Assembly (NCBI GenBank): GCA_019454045.1
Contig: SKCR01037606.1
Location: 40,521 to 104,520, forward strand
DNA length: 64,000 nt
Source of the DNA: Zanthoxylum bungeanum
Lineage: Eukaryota; Streptophyta; Magnoliopsida; Sapindales; Rutaceae
Direction of reading: 5' to 3'
Below the pieces are notes generated by a model. It was not told where the DNA came from and did no database searches. It saw nothing but the letters and a program-made list of their open reading frames with translations. Positions 24,321-34,434 of this stretch are shown one piece after another (within the stretch, counting starts at the first letter, position 1; the number at the start of each line of letters is the position of its first letter). The position numbers were made by a program, and so were the translations under genes.

Positions 24321-25425
24321 CCTTTAAGGATTCTGTGCCAGGAATAGTATCATTTCGATTTTCATCGAATTCTACTTTCCTCCCACTAACCACTGTATTT
24401 AGGAATTCATTCTCAAGGAAAATCGCATATAGAGCAACAAATACTTTATTCTCTTATGGGTTGTAGAAGTAATATCCTTTGGTTTCCCTAGGATAACCTA
24501 CAAATAGGCATTTATCCGATTTGGGTTCAAGTTTGGTACCATCCAAACGTTTAATGTATGCCCAGCAACCCCAAATCTTTAGGAATGAGAAACCCGATTT
24601 CTTTCTTGTCCATATCTCATACGGATTCTGTTGAACAGACTTTGACGGAACCTTATTCAAAATAAGTATTGCACTGTTCAATGTATATCCCCAGAAGGAA
24701 ATATGTAGCTCTGTGTGACTCATCATCAACCTTACCATGTCTAACAAAGTTCAGTTTCTCTGTTCGGACACACCGTTTAATTGCGGTGTTCTAGGAGGTG
24801 TCCACTGTGAAAGAATACCATACTATTTCAAGTAATCAAGAAACTCATTGCTTAAGTATTCTCCACCACGGTCCGATCGTAATGTTTTAATACTTTTGCC
24901 GGTCTGTTTTTCTACTTCGTGTCGAAACTCTTTGAATTTCTCAAAGGTTTTCGACTTGTGTCTCATAAGATACACATAACCATAACACAATGCATCATCC
25001 ATAAAGGTTACGAAGTATTCATATCCACCTCTAGCCTGGCTAGACATGGGCCCATATACATCACTATGAACGAGGGCTAATAGTTCGATGGCACATGCAC
25101 CTTTACCGCTAAAAGGTGTTTTAGGCATTTTTCCTAATAAACAAGATTCGCAGATGTCATATGAATTTGGATCAAATCCATCCAAGTACCCACTCTTCGA
25201 AAGTGTGGATATGTGAGTCTTGTTAATGTGTCCCAGATGACAATGCCACATATAAGTTTCATCTTTGTTACTTAATTTAAGCATTTTGCTTGTTACATTA
25301 TATGTTTGAGATTGATTTATATTCAAAATATAAAGACCATTATTCACATCAGCACTGCATATCTCCATATCATTTTTATACATAAAACACCCAGTGTTTC
25401 TAAAAAACAAAAGTATAGCCACATT
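24321..25425 (-). pseudogene. pol: CopD integrase and pre-integrase domain
   Basis: Integrase inserts element DNA into the chromosome. The piece at 24823-25422 has the pre-integrase zinc site (WHCHLGHINKTHI and CESCLLGKM), then LVHSDVYGPMSS with the first catalytic Asp and LRSDRGGEYLSNEF with the second. The glutamate-containing segment (about 24750-24822) is out of frame. The C-terminal block 24454-24747 reads MLDMVRLMMSHTELHISFWG through KSDKCLFVGYPRETKGYYF. Stops near 24820 and 24450 separate it from the adjoining domains. Confidence 0.9.
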
Positions 25426-26158
25426 GGGCCAATAAAGATACAGATATAATATTCCTAGTCAAACTAGGTACATAATAATAGTCTGAAAGATTTAGTACAT
25501 GCCCCGAGGGCAGTTCCAAAATATAAGTCCCAACGGCCAAAACGGTGACTCTAGTCCCATTTCCAACGCGGAGGTCAATCTCTCCTGAGGCCAGTCTCCT
25601 GCTAATCTGCAGATCCTGCACATCAGTACATATATGGGTGCCACAACCAGAATCAAAAATCCAATTTTTAAAACTAGAAGTAGACATGTTTATATCTATA
25701 ACAAACATACCTGAAGCCGGTGCCTTGCCCGCTTTGATTTCCTTCATGTGTGCCTTGTACTCACAGAAGTCACGCTTCCAGTGACCCTGTTTGCCACACT
25801 GCAGACATATATCTTGGGATTTGTCCTTAGCCTTCCTAGAAGACTTTGACGATTTGGCCTTACCCTTCTTCTTCTTCTTCTTCTTCTTCTTTAATCCTCC
25901 AGTTGCCTTCAGCCAAGCCTTGAGAGACTGAGATGTTGAAGCGAAGTGCGCCTCGTGATTTTTGCCCTTCAATAGCTCATTTTCTGCTTCACGCAGCATT
26001 GCCATCAGCTCTCCAAGAGTATGGTCTTGGTTCATCATATTGTAGTTCATGATAAACCCGCTCCAGCTGTCAGGAATAGACTGCAAGATCAAATCTATAG
26101 AAGTCTCAGTCTCAAAGGTTATGCCTAGCTGACCCAACTGTTCAATGTCAGTAATCAT
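25400..26158 (-). pseudogene. gag: CopD gag C-terminal half fused to protease
   Basis: A 252-codon open frame. It holds the gag helical region (EQLGQLGITFETETSIDLIL, about residues 6-25), a tract of nine or ten lysines at about residues 92-101 encoded by a (TTC)n microsatellite, and the zinc knuckle CLQCGKQGHWKRDFC (about 118-132), with one extra residue before the final Cys. It then has the protease WIFDSGCGTHIC (about 166-177) with an intact D-S-G triplet. It stops after SVSLLAQCGYTFVF. The frame overlaps the next pol frame, as expected from a single ancestral gag-pol ORF broken by a frameshift. Confidence 0.92.
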
Positions 26159-26590
26159 TTATGACACATGGTGCTCAACAGATATACCCTCTGACATTCG
26201 TGAGCGAAAGAGCTTCTTCTGCAATTCATACCTTTACGATCTAAGGTTAGATTGATGAAGGTCATTCAATTTTTCCATCATAGTATCAGGATCCAATCCC
26301 TTATTTTGGTGACAAAATTGAGGGGTCATCACAGCGAGCATGACAGACTGAGCAGTTGAGTTGTCATCGCTATGAGTCTTCCAAAGCTCAAGCTCAAGCG
26401 ACTGCTTATTTCCGGGCTTAGGCCCGAGAGGTCTCTTTATCGTATAGAGCATCCTCTCAGCCCCCAGGACAATCCTGAGGTTCATATCCCAGTCAAAAAA
26501 GTTCGCGCCATTAAAGACATTTTCGCCCATGATAATGTCTCTAACCCCGATCTTTCCAGTCATCTTAATTGCAATAGTCAAACTATTCAA
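26159..26590 (-). pseudogene. gag: CopD gag N-terminal part
   Basis: The frame 26234-26590 gives MNSLTIAIKMTGKIGVRDII, then FNGANFFDWDMNLRIVLGAE, the Copia gag opening in which the element RNA-binding core is preceded by a G-x-N-F/Y-x-x-W motif. A stop near 26233 and another near 26159 separate it from the C-terminal half. The start at 26590 is the first Met in frame, but the family usually starts nearer the FNGANF block, so the true start is uncertain. Confidence 0.82.
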
Positions 26591-28676
26591 TTAACGATAT
26601 TTGGGTACAGTCCAACTGTTACAAGAAAAATAATAAGATATTAGTCCAACTAATAAATATATAATTGACGAAATAATTTGAAAGCGCATAATTCCAAGTA
26701 TTTGAACGAAATTGCAAATTCAATACTGGCCTCCCACTATTTTTCGGTGAGCCTATAACCCTCTGTTGAGTACTCGGGAAACCTAGTTTCCTAGTGGGCT
26801 AGGATCCCGTTAAATAACACACAACCTTGACTTTGGCCATCAAGCTGTATGATATTTAACTAGGTGGACCTCCAAGTCTGAAACATATATACAATATATA
26901 TGCCAATATATTTTCCTAACCTTTTTCCTCTGAATCAACTAAGCCTTGGCTTTGGGTCAACAAGCTTAATGATTCCAGTTAAGCAAGACCTATTGACTTT
27001 GGAAAGCTTCGTAATCGATGTCGATGAACAAGAAGTGATCTTGACTTTGGCCAACAAATCACAACTTGGGCAAGACATACGATATGGAACAAAGCCTTCA
27101 TGATTCAAACACATCCGCGATGGACAAAGGTCTTGACTTTGGCCAACAAACCAATGCCAATCTTGGATCTTGAGAATGAATCACTCAATGGAAGGAAAAC
27201 ACTTAATATTTGTTGAGGGTTTTTCACGTAAATTGGCAACCAATTTATTATCTTTGATTAGGTCTCATCATACACCCTTAAGCATGCATTCTAAAAGCAT
27301 AATAAGGCGCGATAAATAAATTAATAATGATATATGGATGGATATCTCACAAATTATTCCTAGAACAAAATACTCTCTTTCCTCTCCCCGGCTAGCACTA
27401 TTCTAACTTCTACCCAATTACATAATACAATAAAGAAACCTCATTACATTGAGGGGAATTGGTGAGTAGAGAATTACAAAGAATCGAGAGATAAAGGCTG
27501 GACACGCAAGTCCAATTTAATAAATTCTAAATTTATTACAATAATTTCCAAAATTGCCCTCACCCATCTAATATCCATCCGATATATATTATTCATACAA
27601 TACATCCATGTATTTACACAAATCATGTTATTCAATCAATCTAATCCAATTAATTAATCTTTGAATTAAGTGATCATCCAATGTTCAAACAACGATTTTG
27701 ATTTGCGCGAGTCCAACTCGTTTGAGAATAAGTACTCAAAGTACGAATTCTTGAATTATATTGAACTACAATTTTAAATCCAATTTAATTTGTATTCAAT
27801 ACTAATTCTATATTTAATTCCAAATTAAATAATTACACTTTTAATGTGCCTTTACAACTTAGATTCTAAATCTAATCTTAATGGGTCTCAAAGCCCAATT
27901 AACATCCAATGTCAATTAATTAAAGTCCAATGGGCTTTTAATTAATTTCTTAAGGCATGGACTTTAGCAACCAAAGCCCAATAAGGAATCACCCTTTGCC
28001 ACAAAATTAATTTTGGCCCATTAGGCCCAATTAAATTTTAAAAGGCCCATTAGTTATATTTGGCCTTAATGGAATGATTTAGGCCCAATTTGGATCCAAT
28101 CCAATTGTCCTAAATCAACTTGGCCCAACCAAACCCATTAGGCCCAAATACAACAATTTTAGCCTAATTCCAAATTAAGCCTAATTAATTAAATTCTAAT
28201 ATTCCAAATTTCACAATTTAATTAATTAAAGTGTACAGCCATAATTAATTATTTAAATTAACATTTCCAAAATACTAATTTACATAATTAATCATGCTTT
28301 ATTATATTCAATTCATGTCCAACACAATTGAAACAAAATCAACTCATTTACATGCTCTATATGTCACGGCAATATGGATTTTTCTACATTAATTTTGATT
28401 TCAATCCAATTAAATCACAAATAAATTTATCCAATCATTTTAAACACATCTAATGATCTAAAATCAAAATCACCATGACATTAGGTTACCATGTCATTCG
28501 GCCAAGCCTAGCAATTTGGGGAAAATTAACCAATTAATTTTTCATAAAATTGATCATGCATAACTCTAAGTTAGCATTATCTAAGCATACTCAAACAAAC
28601 AATTTGATTAAATCATGCTCAAATCAAAAATACCCAAATTTTAGATTAAGAACCTTAATTCAATTTCATGCTTAAA
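26591..28676 (-). other. CopD 5' leader
   Basis: About 2.1 kb without a gene. From gag towards the primer site it has a polypurine-like block (26730-26739, AGTGGGAGG on the minus strand), then four copies of the motif ttgactttggccaacaaa (plus strand) beginning at about 26827, 26946, 27041 and 27133. AT-rich DNA with many GGCCCA and TAATTAAA words follows. Leaders this long are known in some plant Copia lineages. The frame at 26900-27103 overlaps the repeat motifs and is not supported. Confidence 0.8.
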
Positions 28677-28679
28677 TAG

Positions 28680-28691
28680 GCTATGATACCA
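28680..28691 (-). promoter_or_regulatory. CopD primer-binding site
   Basis: Minus strand TGGTATCATAGC, one base from the LTR end. It differs from TGGTATCAGAGC (complement of tRNA-iMet 3' end) at one position. Confidence 0.85.
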
Positions 28692-28692
28692 T

Positions 28693-29411
28693 TGTTGAGT
28701 TCTAATGAATCAATCCCAAGATCTAATAAGCATAAAATAGGTGTGAATATGCAAAGAAGTTAGCAGAATTATACTTACAAAGATCGGTTATAGGATGTGT
28801 AGAGTTCAAAATTTTTTCTTCCTTTGAAGTTGCTCCAAGCTCCTCCAATGTTGAGTGTCAAGCTTCAAGCTTTGAAGAATGGATTCCAAACTCTTGGGAA
28901 AGGTTTCCCTATCACCTTTGTATGATCTAAAGTGTGCTAGCACTTGGAAAAATTTGCAACAAATTTCTTCCTAGTGTTCTTGTAACTAGGACATAGTCAT
29001 ACTACCAATGGGATTTCGAGGGGTCTATCCAGAGAGAAGCTGTTCCCGTACCATCAGTAAACACAACCTCCTATCACACTTGCATAAGTATCCAATACTT
29101 AAATATATGAGAACTACGCTGTTACGCTTCCGTAACACGCACAAGTGTAATACTAGTCTATTCCGCATTATCGATGTCCAGTCTCGATAATACTACGACT
29201 AGGGATATTTAATGATTAAACCTTTGTGGATTGATATTGTCCTATATCTTATTAATCTGGAACTAATCATAAGGACTTTTATCATTTATATATTCGAGTA
29301 ATCAAATTACAAAATGATAAAATAGCAATTTCCATTGTCATATAGTTAATTTGTACAAAAACCACATTGTCTTTTACAAATAGTGACGCTATGGGTCATA
29401 ATTGTCCAACA
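28693..29411 (-). repeat. CopD 5' LTR with large internal deletion
   Basis: Only 719 bases against 1939 in the partner. The first 300 match 20748-21045, then at about 28988 the sequence jumps to the equivalent of 22262 and continues to the LTR end. The lost part includes the palindrome run. The deletion is specific to this copy and happened after insertion. Confidence 0.9.
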
Positions 29412-29453
29412 AAAACATGTGTTGTATGGTTAAGACCTACTATGATACCATTC
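29412..29453 (-). other. CopX leader end and primer-binding site
   Basis: Resumes CopX after CopD: acatgtgttgtatggttaag matches 35957-35977 in CopE. The primer site on the minus strand is TGGTATCATAGT (29439-29450), two changes from the consensus, and the LTR follows three bases later. Confidence 0.8.
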
Positions 29454-29700
29454 TATTGGGGTAGTTGTGGGACCTCTAGGGTCGGATTGGTGCCCCGCGT
29501 AGTGAAAATAGGTCTAACCAGTGGTAATTAAGCCTGAATGTATTTTTAAATAATTTAATGAAATACTAGATTCCATTACGAGTGTATAGGGAAAACCTAA
29601 GACTGTAATGGAGTTTGGAAACTCGAAACGGTAAAAAACCGGAGAGAGCGCGCATCACCCAGGCCAAGAATGCGTATGCGCGTAAGTAGCATGCAAAGCA
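29454..29700 (-). repeat. CopX 5' LTR, U5 end (minus strand)
   Basis: Matches 35998-36240 of the CopE 5' LTR, including attccattacgagtgtatag. The first bases are tattgggg rather than tgttgggg. Similarity fades near 29700 and the sequence becomes CopF LTR on the opposite strand. The other end of this LTR is at 50903-51087; about 2 kb between is missing. Confidence 0.75.
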
Positions 29701-29756
29701 TGCTGCTGGCACTGTGAAGCTGCACATGTTGTGCAGCTGTATGCAGTAGGCGCCAC

Positions 29757-29795
<39 letters not shown>

Positions 29796-30981
29796 AATGT
29801 AAATATTTAAATAATTAAAACATATTATTTTTCATAAATGTTAGGAAAAATATTTAATTATTATTGGCTATATGTGGCATGTTTTAATTAAATTTTAGGT
29901 GTGCAAATTTGATTTGTTAACATAAGTTAATTATATTTAATTGATTTAAAATACAAAAATGACCATATTGCCCTCTAAAGTAGGTCATCTGTTAGAAAAT
30001 TTTGTTTTCTTATTCATTATTTTCTCCATGGCCGAAACATGTCCTCCAAAAAGCTCTCAAAGTTTGCTTGATGATTCAAGGAGAAAATGAAGGAAAAATC
30101 AAGAAAAAAGCTTAGGAAATTATGAGATTAAAAGGTAATCCTCAATGTCCTTAAGCCTAGAAAGCATGTTTCTTGTTTCTTGATTATCTATATTGATTCT
30201 AGGGTTTCTTCTTTTCTATAAATTTGGGGCTTTTTGGTTTGGAGGATGAATTGGAAGGCTTTGTGCATGTGTGAAGTTGTTTTAGATAATATTATTGTAA
30301 TATTTATTCTGTTTGATCATTTGATGATAAGTTTACATTCTAGAGTATTATGACCACTCTTGTAATGCCTATAATTGTTCTTGGGTGCTTCATTGGTGGT
30401 GACTTGAATTGGTGTTGTGATTAATTAGATTAATGTTGGAAAAGATGGATTAAAGCATGAAAAAAAATTGATAATTTTTGTTGCAAAATCAGATCTGGAA
30501 AACTGGGTTATTTGTGATGAAAATGATGTCATTTGAATGTATTGGATGTGTTTTGGGTGTTGGAAAATTTTTCGGAAATTATTTCGAAGTTGAAATAAGT
30601 GAAAACGGTGAAAAACAGTGTTACGGGGTGACTTTTGAGCCAACCGGGTGACGGCTGGCCAAACAGTGAATCTGTCACTTTTCGGGCAGCCCATGAACTG
30701 CCCTGATACTATTGGGGCTGACTTGGGCAGCCCTCATGTGCATTGGGTAATCGGTTCGGTCAAAAACACGTTTGATGCCATTTTGCGGAAAAACATTTTC
30801 GTAAAATTTTCACGACGTTTCTTACTTATTTATGTCGCTATTTGATATCGAATAAATACGTTTAGGTGAAATATGAATGAATTATTCATATTGGATATTG
30901 AATAATTTATTCAGTAATTTAAAAGTTTTAAAATTACGATTTCGCCCGAACAGGCAGTGCCCTTTGCCCAAAACCCCAACA
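29701..30981 (+). repeat. CopF 5' LTR, truncated at its left end
   Basis: Ends gccca...ccccaaca at 30981 and is followed by a plus-strand primer site. Its last 594 bases (30388-30981) match 50306-50902, the 3' LTR remainder. The overall layout (noncoding AT-rich U3, ccgaaacatgtcc and gaa-rich stretch near 30030-30110) resembles the CopG LTR. The expected TGTTG start is missing, so an upstream portion appears deleted; the exact left edge cannot be fixed. The frame 30648-30845 is not supported. Confidence 0.72.
29761..29792. repeat. (AT)n microsatellite
   Basis: Sixteen uninterrupted AT units, next to the zone where CopX LTR gives way to CopF LTR. Confidence 0.95.
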
Positions 30982-30985
30982 AAAA

Positions 30986-30997
30986 TGGTATCAGAGC
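30986..30997 (+). promoter_or_regulatory. CopF primer-binding site
   Basis: Exact TGGTATCAGAGC four bases after the LTR CA end, complementary to the 3' end of tRNA-iMet by family rule. Confidence 0.9.
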
Positions 30998-31900
30998 AGG
31001 CATGGTTCTTCATCTATTACATTAATCATGCTTGATATATGATATATAATCCAATTTGATGTTTGCACATGCACGTAATCTATATGTTTCTTGACTTTTC
31101 GGTTCTACGCTAACGGGAAACGTAACGAAAATTTAATAGTTAAGTTAAGTTATGTTTTCTAAAGGTAGAATTGAATTGTTTAGAAAATGATCTAGATTAT
31201 ATTCTGTATTTGATGTAGAGCAAAACTTTCTTGAGGAATATCCCCGCTCAAATAAGGCAGTAAAGTGACATGTATTGGATGCATGTTTCTTGGTACGTCT
31301 TTTCAATACGGTTTATGGGTATCTTTCTATGGCTGCATCCGAGATCGTGCCAAAGCAGTGAGGGTGTAGTTGATAGAATTTTATCCATTCCGGATGTATA
31401 ATTGATACTAGACAAATTCAAGTGAGAGTGGAAATCCTGAACGTGCCAAAGCTGTCAGGACTACATCGGTAGCTTGAGTTTGTCATTGGCAAGTGAAGCC
31501 TTGATACGCCTCATTGTGAACGTGCCAAAGTTGTCATAACGAGAAACGGTCAGGACCAAAATTAGGAGTCACTTATGAGTGATTGAAAATGAGTTGTCTA
31601 CCTAATGAATGTACGTAGGTGAGATCGTTCCAAAGCTGTGAGCCGAAATATATTCATGGGATCTTACTCTCACTATGGAATTCGATTTAATTATTGAATT
31701 CCCATTTTCCATTGGGGATTACGGTATTACGTAAAGTAGTGGGAGACACTGCTGGGTTAAAAATCCATAACTAAAGTAGTACGTAATTTTATGGAAATTG
31801 CTGCTTTTATTTTTCCTTTATTCTATAATGTTGATAGAAATATACTTCTAATCCACTGCATGCATATTATTTGAATATGTTTTCTGACTTCACTTTTGGT
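30998..31900 (+). other. CopF 5' leader
   Basis: Collinear with the CopG leader (40921-41640). Contains four copies of a motif with core cgtgccaaagctgtcagg, at about 31341, 31439, 31518 and 31621, then gtaaagtagtgggagac (31733-31749), a polypurine-like block. The gag gene that should follow is absent: the sequence loses similarity after about 31860 and meets CopE pol by 32003. Confidence 0.78.
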
Positions 31901-32002
31901 TATGTATTTCTAGAATAGGTTCTATAATGTAAGTTGACTTGGAAATTGTTAGATTAATTAAAACCATTGGGAACTGTTGTTTCGATTTTCTTCAAAATCA
32001 AG

Positions 32003-33330
32003 ATGGTTAGTGACTTTAACTCTCTCTTCCTCAGTTTGAGGTGCCATTTTCTTCGAAAAATGTATGTCGTATCGGAAAGGTACATTTGCTGCCTTACAGT
32101 TGGTAAAACTGTACCTTTCTAACATTTTGTCTATGTACGTCGATTGTGACAGCCGTATAAGCTTCCTGACTCTATCTCGGTAGAGCCTTATACCTAGTAT
32201 ATATAAAGCTTCACCCATATCTTTCATGGAGAAGTTCTTGCAAAGGTAGGCTTTCACACTTTGCATCATCCATATATCATTTCCTATGATAAAGATGTCA
32301 TCTACATACAAGACTAGGAAAACTATCATGCTCCCACTAACTTTCTTATAAACACATGGTTCTTCCTCATTTTTGATGAATCCAGATAATCTAATTATCT
32401 CATCAAAACGACGATTCCAGCTTCGGGATGCCTGTTTAAGTCATAAATAGACTTTTGGAGCTTACAAACCAAGTTTGAAGTCTCGCTGGATATGAAACCC
32501 TCTGGTTGTTCCATATAGATATCTTCTTCAAGGAATCCATTTAGGAAAGCGATTTTCATATCCATCTGCCATATCTCATAGTCGTGATATGTAGCAATGG
32601 CTAAAAGAATCCTAATGGATTTTAGCATGGCTACTGGTGAAAAAGTTTCCTCATAGTCAATCCCAGGACGTTGAGTATAACCTTTCGCTACCAGTCGGGC
32701 CTTAAAGGTTTCCACCTTTCCATCGGGCCCTCGCTTCCTTTTGTAAACCCATTTACAACCAATAGGTTTAACTCCTTCAGGAAGTTCAACTAAGTCCCAG
32801 ACTTGATTGGATTGCATTGAATCCATTTCAGATTTCATGGCTTCCTGCCATTTTCCCGAATCGATATCCAATATCGCTTCCTTATACGTAGTCGGATCTG
32901 TTTCCTCCAAGAGGAGAACATCAAGGCTCACATCAGATGTTAAAAATAGTCTCTCAGGAGGCCTTGATATTCTATTCGACTTACGTAGAACCTGTGTTAT
33001 AGATCCTTCACCTAGTTGGATCTCTGGTTCCATCTCAGGTTCCTTAATGTTGGGATCAAACTCATCAAGTTTAGTCTCTCTACAATTCCCACTTTCTCTC
33101 AAAAATTGCTTTTCAAGAAAAGTTGCAAAGCGAACAAAAAATACATTTCGTTGTTCGGAATCGTAGAATTGATATCCCATGGAATTATCAGGATATCCAA
33201 CGAACCTATATTTATACCCCCTGGGTGCTAGTTTATCCCACTGCGTAATTCTAACGTATGCAGGACAAACCCAAATCTTTAAATGCTTAAGACTTGGATT
33301 TCTACCGAACCATATTTGATAGGGGGTCAT
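32003..33330 (-). pseudogene. pol: CopE integrase C-terminus and reverse transcriptase
   Basis: The 311-codon frame 32395-33330 covers the integrase C-terminal block (TPYQIWFGRNPSLKHLKIW), a linker, then [61 protein letters not shown] and FISSETSNLVCKLQKSIY. A frameshift near 32440 ends it at the point where LKQASR would follow. The second piece (to 32329) has VLYVDDIFIIGNDI with the intact YVDD motif and IRLSQSTYIDKMLERY. Homology to CopG ends at about codon 109 (VKVTNH); the remaining codons to 31958 are from the foreign junction. Confidence 0.92.
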
Positions 33331-33945
33331 AGAAATAGATTTCGATGGAACCCTATTAAGTATGTAGGCAGCAGTTTGTAAAGCGTAACCCTAAAGGAAA
33401 TAAGGAAGATCTGTATAGCTCATCATGGATCGCACCACATCCAATAAAGTACGATTTCTACACTCAGACACTCCATTGTGTTGAGGTGTTCCTGGTGGGC
33501 TATATTGGGCGAGAATTCCATTCTCCCTTAAATAATTTTTGAATTCTTCACTCATGTATTCACCGCCTCGATCTGATCTAAGGCATTTGATAAATTTACT
33601 GGTTTGTTTTTCTACTTCGTTTCAGAATATTTTGAACTTGTCAAATGTTTTTGACTTATGTTTCATCAGATAGACATATCCATATCTATACTTGGCATCT
33701 GTGAAAGTCACAAAGTATGTGGAACCATCATGAGCGGCATGATTTAATAAACCACACACATCACTGTGTATTAGCTCCAGTAAATCTCCAGCACGGTGTC
33801 CAACACCTTGAAATGGGACCTTTGTCATCTTTCCTTGGATACATGACTCACAAATTGGATAAGGATCGAAGGCAAGATTTTCAATCAAACCATCCTTCAC
33901 CAATTTGGATAGACGTCTAACACCTATATGGCCCAATCTCATATG
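33331..33945 (-). pseudogene. pol: CopE integrase core and pre-integrase zinc region
   Basis: MRLGHIGVRRLSKLV and CESCIQGKMTK form the zinc-binding region at 33840-33942. The core has LELIHSDVCG (first Asp). RSDRGGEYMSEEF (second Asp) lies beyond an in-frame stop near 33622, and GTPQHNGVSECRN (Glu) at about 33465-33505. A further stop interrupts before the GYALQTAAYILN block. With only a few stops, the reading frame is easily followed. Confidence 0.9.
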
Positions 33946-34400
33946 TCATAATTCAGTATTATTTAGTTCAGACTTCCTACTTGTATTTTTCTCTATATTA
34001 AAGACATTTCTACATGTTTCCAAAACATAATGACCGTTTGATAAAGAACATTCACATTTTAATAAATTTTCTTTATCATACAAACATAAAGTTTCATCTT
34101 TAATGTTTATTTTATATCCCTCTTTATCTAATATAGGCAGTGATATTATTTGTCTGATAAGTGAGGGAACATAATAACAGTCATGCAAATCTAATTTACA
34201 TCCATTTGGAAGATCTAGAACAACATTTCCTATGGCCTTGAAATCCAATGTCTCGCCATTGCCAACTCTAAGCTGGATCTCCCATTTATTCAGCCTTCGT
34301 TTAACCCTCATTTCCTGCAGGGAATTGCAAATATGAGTGGGACTGCCAGTGTCTAACACCCATCCACTATTTGCATCTAAGGCTAATGAGATGTCAATAA
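33946..34400 (-). pseudogene. pol: CopE protease
   Basis: The aspartic protease matures the polyprotein. LDTGSPTHICNSL near the start has an intact D-T-G catalytic triplet, followed by QLRVGNGETLDFKAIGNVVL and CYYVPSLIRQIISLPIL, the usual Copia protease flap and C-terminal motifs. Upstream codons (DANSGWV) precede the first Met at 34359, so that Met is not the true start. The frame ends just before the pre-integrase domain at 33946. Confidence 0.9.
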
Positions 34401-34434
34401 TTGGAAAAATAAAAAGCGTACCCGAGGATCATGT

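Larger units (their letters stand above)
20748..29411 (-). mobile_element. CopD: minus-strand Ty1/Copia element
   Basis: The left (3') LTR spans 20748-22686. The right (5') LTR, 28693-29411, begins with the same TGTTGAGTTCTAATGAATCA and ends with the same GTCCAACA, but lacks about 1.2 kb in the middle. Flanks acaac (20743-20747) and aaaac (29412-29416) are a probable 5-bp target duplication with one mismatch. Internal gag and pol on the minus strand are the best preserved of the CopB/CopD/CopH family, though split by frameshifts and stops. The insertion lies in the CopX leader, about 30 bases from its primer site. Confidence 0.92.

Noticed and set aside
32807..33166. 119-codon plus-strand ORF
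   Set aside because: Antisense to the well-conserved CopE integrase-RT reading frame.
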